DNA of 64,000 nucleotides from Cyanobacterium sp. HL-69 (GTDB lineage Bacteria > Cyanobacteriota > Cyanobacteriia > Cyanobacteriales > Cyanobacteriaceae): the NCBI GenBank assembly GCA_002813895.1, contig CP024912.1, positions 1,736,001 to 1,800,000 of the forward strand, in the 5' to 3' direction. The notes beneath the pieces are model-generated. The model did not search any database and was not told the origin of the DNA. It saw nothing but the letters and a program-made list of their open reading frames with translations. Position numbers and translations under genes: made by a program. Below are positions 57,977 through 64,000 of this stretch, piece after piece; positions within the stretch are counted from its first letter, which is position 1, and each line of letters opens with the position of its first letter.

Positions 57977-58810
57977 CTACCGTAGGGCGAGGTTTTCGGA
58001 TTGAGAGTTGTTGATAACTCGGTTTAGTTTTCCACTGCTATAACCTTCTAAGTCGAGGGTAACGTAGATAAATCCTAACTGTTGAAAGTAATGGACTAAT
58101 GTGGGCAAGTCAACTTCATTGACAAAGGTGGCTATTTTTTGGGGTGATAGTTCAATTCTAGCGGTATCTCCTTGGGATCTCACTCTCAAATTAAGATAGC
58201 CTAAATTGCGTAAATAAACTTCTGCCCTACCGACACGATGGAGTTTTTGGATGGTGATTTCTTCTCCGTAGGGAAAGCGGGAAGACAGACAGGGTTGAGA
58301 AGGTTTATCCCACCATGGTAGGTTTAATAATTTACTGATCTCTCTTACTTGTATTTTTGATATACTTACTTCAGCTAATGGCGATCGCACTTTTCTCTCT
58401 TTTGCGGCTTCTATGCCGGGGCGATAGTCTTGTAAATCGTCATAATTTACCCCGTCTATCACATAAGGATAACCTCTTTTAAGGGCGATCGCTTTTAATT
58501 TATCGTGCAATTCACTTTTGCAAAAATAACAACGGTTGACAGGATTTGAGGTATAGTTAGGGTTATCCATCTCCTCGGTGACAATCATTTCATGATTAAT
58601 ACCAATTTGTTGGGCTTGATGTTGGGCTTCATCTAATTCTTCAGGTAAAAGGGAAGGAGATACCGCTGTAATAGCAAGGGCTTTGTCTCCCAAGACATCA
58701 TAAGCAACTTTAGCAACTAGGGTGCTATCAATTCCCCCAGAATAAGCAATTAAAGCCTTATCCATGGTGGCAAAAATACTTTTTAATTTCTCTAGTTTTT
58801 CTTTGCTCAT
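57977..58810 (-). CDS. larE: LarE-like ATP-dependent sacrificial sulfur transferase
   Basis: A 277-residue PP-loop enzyme. The PP-loop SGGIDST is at 24-30. Cysteines are C94 and C97 in NRCYFCKSE and C174 in QPCLSSRFPYG; C174 aligns with the sulfur donor of lactobacillar LarE. LarE sulfurises the nickel-pincer precursor for lactate racemase and related enzymes. No larB or larC lies here. With three cysteines it could carry an iron-sulfur cluster like some LarE homologues, rather than being consumed once. Confidence 0.85.
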   Translation of the reverse strand: MSKEKLEKLKSIFATMDKALIAYSGGIDSTLVAKVAYDVLGDKALAITAVSPSLLPEELDEAQHQAQQIGINHEMIVTEEMDNPNYTSNPVNRCYFCKSELHDKLKAIALKRGYPYVIDGVNYDDLQDYRPGIEAAKERKVRSPLAEVSISKIQVREISKLLNLPWWDKPSQPCLSSRFPYGEEITIQKLHRVGRAEVYLRNLGYLNLRVRSQGDTARIELSPQKIATFVNEVDLPTLVHYFQQLGFIYVTLDLEGYSSGKLNRVINNSQSENLALR

Positions 58811-58945
58811 TCTATCTATTTCTAATAATCCTACACATAGTATTATATTCTAGTCTGAAGAAGTTTAAGTAATGTACCATTGACATTTAACAATTCAATT
58901 AATACATTTTTATTGATTATTAGTTATTAATTATTTATTATCATT

Positions 58946-59338
58946 ATGTCTAAAGATTTAAAATTACAAACCGCTAACTTATATCTAAATATTTCAGATG
59001 AATGGTTAGAAAAGCTAGATAATCTTGCCGTAGAAAAAGAGCAAAACATAGAACAATTAGTATTAGATATTATTGGTAACTATTTATCAGATAGTGAGTT
59101 AAATTTAGAAAATAATCAACGACTAGAAGAATATCAAAACTTGAATCAGCGTTTAGAAGTTTTAGAAAAAAAAGACTATCAAATAGAAAGATTAACAACC
59201 AAATTAGAAATTTTAGAAAAGTTGGTGGCTACCTTACAAACAAAAGAGATTAAAGAAGATACTACAAATAGTAATCAAGATTGGGATGATGAATTTGAAG
59301 ATGAACCTGATGAAGTTTTAACAGACTTTTTATTGTAG
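58946..59338 (+). CDS. Small coiled-coil protein with an RHH-like N-terminus
   Basis: A 130-residue protein, not recognised. Residues about 10-45 (NISDEWLEKLDNLAVEK, then QLVLDIIGNYL) have a strand-helix-helix pattern like ribbon-helix-helix proteins and resemble the tail of the sulfite reductase in this window. Residues about 50-100 form a coiled coil rich in Leu and Glu; 108-130 are acidic (DWDDEFEDEPDEVL). It could be a small DNA-associated or adaptor protein. Confidence 0.6.
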   Translation: MSKDLKLQTANLYLNISDEWLEKLDNLAVEKEQNIEQLVLDIIGNYLSDSELNLENNQRLEEYQNLNQRLEVLEKKDYQIERLTTKLEILEKLVATLQTKEIKEDTTNSNQDWDDEFEDEPDEVLTDFLL

Positions 59339-59348
59339 TCTTTTTTTT
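59323..59348 (+). terminator. Possible terminator overlapping the stop codon of the coiled-coil gene
   Basis: AGACT at 59323-59327 pairs with AGTCT at 59337-59341 and is followed by about five T beyond the stem. The stem is only 5 bp; the TAG stop (59336-59338) lies inside it. Confidence 0.35.
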
Positions 59349-59501
59349 GGCAAATACTTTTGAACATATCGTCAATATTTTGAAACTAAATCCCCTAAAT
59401 TATCTTTATATTATTACCTTTACTTTTTTCCATCATATTCGTTTCCGACACTAACTAAGCATTACCATGACAAGTTTTGCTACTACAAAAACAGTATCTT
59501 T

Positions 59502-60431
59502 ATGTTTATTTTAAAGAAAAATATTTCTTCAGATAAGAAAACATCATCCTTCAAACAAACTATTACTAATATATTAGGGGAAAAATTAAAACCATTTTGG
59601 TTTTTAGCCCCCGCCCTAATTGTCTTAACTCTAATAGTTTTTTATCCTGCTATTCAAGCCTTTAGTCTTAGTTTTTCTAGTTATGGCTATGACTTAACAC
59701 AACCCCCTGAGTGGGTGGGTTTACAAAACTTTGAAAGATTAGTCCAAGATGAATTATTCAGAAAAACTTTACTCAATAGTCTTCTTTACATGGTGGGAGT
59801 AGTACCAGCCTTAGTTATTTTACCATTGTTCTTGGCGATCGCCGTTAACCAAAAATTAAAAGGCATCAACTGGTTTCGTGCGGCTTATTACACCCCCGTA
59901 GTAATCTCCATGGTGGTAGCAGGAATCGCTTGGAAAGCCTTATATTGGTCAAATGGTATCTTCAACCAAATTTGGCTAGGATTGGGCTTCTCATCGGGTT
60001 TACCATGGTTAACTAGCCCTGACTGGGCTATTTGGAGTGTAATGGTAGTCACCATTTGGAAAGGTTTAGGTTATTACATGGTGATTTATTTGGCTGGTTT
60101 ACAAAGTATCCCTGCTGAATTATACGAAGCAGGTGCTATCGATGGCTCAGATGGTTGGCAAAAACACTTTGATATTACCATTCCTCTCATGAAGCCTTAT
60201 ATTTTTTTGGTGGCAGTAATTTCTGCCCTCAGTGCGACAAAAGTATTTGAGGAGGTTTTTTTATTAACCCAAGGAGGTCCTAGAAATAGCTCTAAAACCG
60301 TTGTATATTACATATATGAAAAAGCATTTCAAGAGTTAGATATTAATTATGCTAGTGCCATGGGTTTAGTTTTATTTATGGCCATTTTGGTACTTTCTAT
60401 CGCTAATTTAATTCTTTCTCGCACTCGCTAA
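59502..60431 (+). CDS. Sugar ABC transporter permease, MalF type
   Basis: A 309-residue permease with about six membrane helices. A soluble N-terminus (about 1-28) precedes FWFLAPALIVLTLIVFYPA. The EAA motif for ATPase coupling is YEAGAIDGSDGWQKHFDITIPLMKP-like, ending before the last helices. The family imports mono- and oligosaccharides or glucosylglycerol with a MalK-type ATPase. No solute-binding protein or second permease is adjacent, so it is an orphan here. The MalK-type ATPase at 21168 could serve it. Confidence 0.92.
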   Translation: MFILKKNISSDKKTSSFKQTITNILGEKLKPFWFLAPALIVLTLIVFYPAIQAFSLSFSSYGYDLTQPPEWVGLQNFERLVQDELFRKTLLNSLLYMVGVVPALVILPLFLAIAVNQKLKGINWFRAAYYTPVVISMVVAGIAWKALYWSNGIFNQIWLGLGFSSGLPWLTSPDWAIWSVMVVTIWKGLGYYMVIYLAGLQSIPAELYEAGAIDGSDGWQKHFDITIPLMKPYIFLVAVISALSATKVFEEVFLLTQGGPRNSSKTVVYYIYEKAFQELDINYASAMGLVLFMAILVLSIANLILSRTR

Positions 60432-60665
60432 ATTAAGTAATGCATAATCAAAAAAAACTAACCATAAAACTCTAATAGGCATATCACAAATTATTTAATA
60501 TCCCCATAAGTACCTTGGCGAAATTAATTATAGCTCTTATTTTGCTAAGTCTTTTATTAAGGAAGGGTTTAAGCTGTTTCTCTAAATTAATTTAACTACG
60601 CCTACTTTCATACACATATTTATTATTTATCAATTTTTCTCTCTCGATTTTACAGTTAAAATTAA

Positions 60666-61967
60666 ATGAAAATTAACAAAATATTGATTACCATATTATC
60701 TAGTTGTTTACTGCTTTATGGTTGTCGAAATGAGCTAGAAATTCCTCAACTAAATAATCTTTCACCTTTACCCCAAGATCCTAATATTCAAGTATATTTT
60801 AATTATAATCAACAGGCTGAATATACTGAACCCTACCGACCAATTATTCGTGAAGGAGATAACTTAGAACAAATTTTAATAGAAGCCGTTAATAGTGCAG
60901 AAAATACCATTGATATTGCCATTCAAGATCTTAATTTACCAGATTTAGCAAGGGCGATCGCATCTCAACACCAAGCAGGAAAAAAAGTAAGAATAATCAT
61001 TGAAAATAACTATAATTTAAGTTTAAATGAACTAGGAGCAGATCATGGTTTAGCTATTCTGAAAAAAAATAATATTCCTATCATTGATGATACAGAAGAT
61101 GGTAGCAAAGGTAGTGGTTTAATGCACCATAAATTCTTGATTATTGATAACAAAAAATTGGTTACAGGTTCAGCAAATTTTACCCTAAGTGGTACCCATG
61201 GAGACTTAGATAACGAAAATACAAGGGGTAATGCTAACCATCTTTTGGTAATAGATAATGCACCCCTTGCCAACATTTTTGCTCAGGAATTTAACTATAT
61301 GTGGGGTGATGGGATTGGTAGCAAAAAAGATAGTTTATTCGGCTTACAAAAACCCTTTCGCCCTGCCCAAACCCTAACCATTGGAGAAAGCCAAGTTACA
61401 GTAAAATTCTCTCCTACTTCTCGCACCCAACCATGGGAAGCAACAACCAATGGCTTAATAGATGAAACCTTAAAAAAAGCTAGTGAATCCATAGATTTAG
61501 CTCTCTTTGTTTTTAGTAAACAACCATTATCTAATACCCTCGAAAATAAAAGTTCACGAGGTACTCAAATAAGGGCATTAATAGATCCTCTTTTTGCTTA
61601 TAGATATTATAGTGAAGGGTTAGATTTATTAGGAGTTGAATTGAGTAATAATTGTCAGTTTTATGGTGACAATAACCCATGGGAAAATTCTATTGAAACG
61701 GTAGGGATACCTAATATTTCTAGGGGAGATAAATTACATCATAAGTTTGCATTAATTGACAATAAAATTATCGTTACAGGTTCTCATAATTGGTCAGCAG
61801 CCGCCAATTATACTAATGATGAGGCTTTATTAATTATAGATAATTCCACCATTGCCAAACATTTTAGCCAAGAATTTGACCGTCTTTATGATGATGCCAT
61901 TTTAGGAGTCACAAACAGATTGCAACAACGCATTGAGGAAGATAAGAGAGAATGTCAAATTAACTGA
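60666..61967 (+). CDS. Phospholipase D-like lipoprotein
   Basis: A 433-residue lipoprotein (lipobox LLLYGC, Cys at residue 20). Two HKD motifs are complete: HHKFLIID (H154, K156, D161) with TGSANF, and HHKFALID (H358, K360, D365) with TGSHNW. It is therefore a phospholipase D/nuclease-type phosphodiesterase anchored outside the cytoplasm. Whether it cuts lipid, DNA or another substrate cannot be told. It follows the orphan permease but is 234 bases away. Confidence 0.92.
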   Translation: MKINKILITILSSCLLLYGCRNELEIPQLNNLSPLPQDPNIQVYFNYNQQAEYTEPYRPIIREGDNLEQILIEAVNSAENTIDIAIQDLNLPDLARAIASQHQAGKKVRIIIENNYNLSLNELGADHGLAILKKNNIPIIDDTEDGSKGSGLMHHKFLIIDNKKLVTGSANFTLSGTHGDLDNENTRGNANHLLVIDNAPLANIFAQEFNYMWGDGIGSKKDSLFGLQKPFRPAQTLTIGESQVTVKFSPTSRTQPWEATTNGLIDETLKKASESIDLALFVFSKQPLSNTLENKSSRGTQIRALIDPLFAYRYYSEGLDLLGVELSNNCQFYGDNNPWENSIETVGIPNISRGDKLHHKFALIDNKIIVTGSHNWSAAANYTNDEALLIIDNSTIAKHFSQEFDRLYDDAILGVTNRLQQRIEEDKRECQIN

Positions 61968-61990
61968 TAATTCATAAAAAAGTTTATTCT

Positions 61991-62007
61991 GGTGGGCAAT
62001 GCCCACC
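61991..62007. repeat. GGTGGG palindrome, copy 6
   Basis: GGTGGGC-AAT-GCCCACC, perfect 7-bp arms, between the convergent phospholipase D-like gene (stop 61967) and the BioD/DRTGG gene (stop 62026). It is identical to the copy at 42069. Confidence 0.85.
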
Positions 62008-62025
62008 CTATTCATAATAAATATC

Positions 62026-63096
62026 TTAGTTATTTAAACCAATTTTTTCTAATAATTTATTAAGGTTAAAATGCTCTTCAATTAACTGTTGTACACATTC
62101 TACTTTGATAGTTTCTTGGAGACGCACGGTTCCGAAGGCTCGATCCACAATTTCCACGGTGGTGAGAGTATCGCAATCTACGGTTAAAATGGGGATTTCT
62201 AGGTCTTCAGCCCTTGCTAAAATGAGTTGCTGAGGGGGGATATGTCCTGTTAGAATTAGGCAGTTTGTAGAGCTTTCTAGGGCTGCTAATTGGAGGTCTG
62301 TGCGATCGCCCCCTGTCACCACAGCCATATTCTGTCGTTGGCGAAAATACTCTAAAGCAGAGTTAACATTCATCGCCCCTACGGTTAAACTTTCTACCAT
62401 CAAATCTAAGCGATCAGGACGACATAGTACAGTCGCTTTCAACTGTGCTACTAATTCCCGAACGCTAACACTTTGTAAAAGTCTGTCGGTAGGTAACATC
62501 CCTAATACATCAATGCCATGGTCTTCTAAAAAAGGTTTAATAACATTAGTCATGGTATCGAGTTGATCATGGGGAATACTATTGATACTAACACCTAAAA
62601 GGCGATCGCCAAACATTTGTTTAGCACAAAGAATTTGATCCACAATTTGTAAAGCATCATACTTGACTACCAACAAAACAGAAGCATCAATTTTTTCGGC
62701 TACTTCTGGACTAGAAAGATTAAACAAATTACCTTGAGAGAGATTTCCAGCACCCTCTACCAACACCAAATCACCCTCAATGGAGTTACAGTAGCTAAGT
62801 ACATCAAAACTATCATCTCCATGGGAATCTAAAGCATCAGTGATGGTTTTTTGATTGAGTAATACCAAAGGAGACTTAATTTGAGTAGCAGATAAGTCCA
62901 AAGTTTGAGTAATAAAACTTATATCTTGCTCATCTTGGGTAGTATCCAAATCATTAAAACAAGTGCCGATGGGTTTAGCATAGCCCAATTTAATACCCCT
63001 TTGTCTTAGTTGATGGGCAACCCCCAAGATTGTTGCCGTCTTTCCCGTATAAGGCTGATTAGAAGCAACTAATAAATATTTTCCTTTCTTAGACAT
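62026..63096 (-). CDS. BioD-like / DRTGG-domain protein (phosphotransacetylase-family, N-terminal part type)
   Basis: A 356-residue protein. A P-loop domain (about 1-200; ASNQPYTGKTATILGVAH, then LVLVEGAGNLS) resembles BioD/CobB. A DRTGG domain (about 205-320) follows, with VTGGDRTDLQLAALES and LILTGHIPP. This two-domain form equals the N-terminal part of long phosphotransacetylases but lacks the catalytic phosphotransacetylase domain. It may be regulatory. ATG 63096 has AGAGGA 9 bases upstream; the frame extends to 63138 without a better start. Confidence 0.88.
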   Translation of the reverse strand: MSKKGKYLLVASNQPYTGKTATILGVAHQLRQRGIKLGYAKPIGTCFNDLDTTQDEQDISFITQTLDLSATQIKSPLVLLNQKTITDALDSHGDDSFDVLSYCNSIEGDLVLVEGAGNLSQGNLFNLSSPEVAEKIDASVLLVVKYDALQIVDQILCAKQMFGDRLLGVSINSIPHDQLDTMTNVIKPFLEDHGIDVLGMLPTDRLLQSVSVRELVAQLKATVLCRPDRLDLMVESLTVGAMNVNSALEYFRQRQNMAVVTGGDRTDLQLAALESSTNCLILTGHIPPQQLILARAEDLEIPILTVDCDTLTTVEIVDRAFGTVRLQETIKVECVQQLIEEHFNLNKLLEKIGLNN

Positions 63097-63531
63097 GATA
63101 AATTTTCCTCTAAATATTATTATTTTTAAGGTTGACAAATACTACATAAAAATAATTGAAAACCAATGTAATTCAAAATAATTAACACAGCTTAAAAAAA
63201 GTATTTACAATTTTGTTTTGGCTCAAATAAAATATAATAACCATTGTATTTATTTTATGACTTAATTATTAACCATTATTTCATCGTCCATGGGATAAAA
63301 AATTAAACCCCAAACACTTTTTAACTATAGCATTCCTAAATGAATCAGAAAAAATGCTTGTGTTTACTCCTGCAAAAATCGACTAACTAGGGAAGTAAAC
63401 ACTTTACAAATCATTGAGTTATACTACATTTATTAAGAAATATTAATTATAAAAATCAAACTAGAATATCTATAAAATCAAAAAATATAGACTATAAAAT
63501 AACTTACTGTGTTTATTGTAATCAGATTTCT
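63097..63531. other. 435-base AT-rich gap, no feature recognised
   Basis: The gap lies between the BioD/DRTGG gene and the 3' end of hisB, both on the minus strand. Short TTTACA-like motifs at about 63206 and 63403 are not in the tandem arrangement expected of an RpaB site. No open frame is convincing. Confidence 0.45.
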
Positions 63532-64000
63532 TTACAAAACTCCTTTAGAACTAGGAATTTCATTTAAACGACGTACATCATATTCCAATGCCATACGCAT
63601 TGCCCTAGCAAAAGCCTTAAAAGTTGCTTCGATGATGTGATGAGAATTAATACCATCCAATTGACGGATATGTAAAGTAATCTGACAATGATTGACAATC
63701 GCCACAAAAAACTCCCTTACCAATTGGGTATCATAAGTGCCGACTCTCTGGGTTGGTATATCTAAACCATAACTTAAATGAGGTCGTCCCGAAAAATCAA
63801 GGGTAACTTGTACTAAAGCCTCATCAAGAGGGGCGATAAAATGTCCGAAACGATTGATTCCCTTCCTGTTACCCACAGCCTTGGCTATGGCCATCCCTAA
63901 AGTTATACCAACATCCTCATTAGTATGATGATCATCAATTTCAATGTCTCCTGTGGCTTGAATATCTAAATCCAATAGACCATGGGATGATAGTTGATGT
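63532..64000 (-). CDS. hisB: Imidazoleglycerol-phosphate dehydratase, 3' part, runs off the window
   Basis: 156 codons of the gene are here; the start is beyond base 64000. The manganese-binding block is [15 protein letters not shown] and its partner is [15 protein letters not shown] followed by [10 protein letters not shown]. The segment [15 protein letters not shown] runs to the window edge, showing the gene continues. It catalyses dehydration of imidazole glycerol phosphate in histidine synthesis. Confidence 0.96.
   Translation of the reverse strand, partial: HQLSSHGLLDLDIQATGDIEIDDHHTNEDVGITLGMAIAKAVGNRKGINRFGHFIAPLDEALVQVTLDFSGRPHLSYGLDIPTQRVGTYDTQLVREFFVAIVNHCQITLHIRQLDGINSHHIIEATFKAFARAMRMALEYDVRRLNEIPSSKGVL

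Noticed and set aside
60515-60595. A 26-codon frame from TTG encoding a hydrophobic peptide (MAKLIIALILLSLLLRKG...)
   Set aside because: No ribosome-binding site and no known counterpart; hydrophobic AT-rich frames this short arise by chance.

Overview
This is an AT-rich chromosomal segment of a cyanobacterium. The evidence is the phycobilisome core-membrane linker gene apcE at the left edge, many copies of the cyanobacterial octamer GCGATCGC (HIP1), and a set of cyanobacteria-typical genes: rpaA, sigC, hmpF, pxcA, a Flv1-like diflavin protein, ferredoxin-type sulfite reductase, a Tic22-like protein and a DHH-CBS-tRNA nucleotidyltransferase. Low GC, short heptamer repeats and probable glucosylglycerol metabolism suggest a unicellular, salt-tolerant member of the Chroococcales (Cyanobacterium/Geminocystis-like). 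That placement is an inference. I see no rRNA, tRNA, CRISPR array, prophage or intact insertion sequence, so this is mostly core genome with small accessory insertions.

Layout. 1-5.4 kb: 5' part of apcE, a DUF393 protein, an aldo/keto reductase, a DUF4278 protein, a GGDEF-domain remnant, an exported barrel-like protein and the motility protein HmpF. 5.6-15.6 kb: tRNA 3'-end nucleotidyltransferase, M1 aminopeptidase with HEAT-like repeats, grpE-dnaK1 and prs. 15.7-25.5 kb: bioD, phoX behind a clear four-repeat Pho box, isoaspartyl peptidase, a GluR0-type glutamate-gated potassium channel, a MalK-type ATPase with a TolB-like membrane protein, and gltX. 26-35.7 kb: a small membrane protein, moaD, purK, a Tic22-like gene, rpaA, sigC-nudix, a histidine-kinase-like protein with a decayed ATP-binding domain, an MFS carrier and nadK. 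35.9-50 kb: a coiled-coil membrane protein, sir with a DNA-binding-like tail, a lipoprotein, metK, a VapBC-like toxin-antitoxin pair, probable glucosylglycerol hydrolase, a PhzF protein, a PP2C phosphatase with a pseudokinase-like front half, a CHRD protein, a lipase-like hydrolase and cofG. 50-64 kb: flv1-like, GIY-YIG, pxcA, hisD, 2H phosphoesterase, DUF985 cupin, larE, a small RHH-like coiled-coil protein, an orphan sugar permease, a phospholipase D-like lipoprotein, a BioD/DRTGG protein and partial hisB.

Most genes stand alone or in pairs. Tight pairs are grpE/dnaK1, the ATPase/TolB-like pair, moaD/purK, sigC/nudix (3 bases apart) and the toxin-antitoxin genes (16-base overlap). Regulators here serve light, clock and nutrient control (rpaA, sigC, the decayed kinase, the PP2C protein). 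Probable osmolyte genes (glycoside hydrolase, MalK-like ATPase, MalF-like permease) are scattered, not clustered.

The most notable non-coding signals are a GGTGGGCAATGCCCACC-type palindrome found six times, always just behind a gene and usually between convergent genes; tandem heptamers of the TAGGGAA/TTCCCTA type at several intergenic sites; an 89-bp MITE-like element behind hisD; and the Pho box. No wholly new system is evident. The best leads are the sulfite reductase DNA-binding-like tail, the pseudokinase-PP2C fusion and the decayed histidine kinase.
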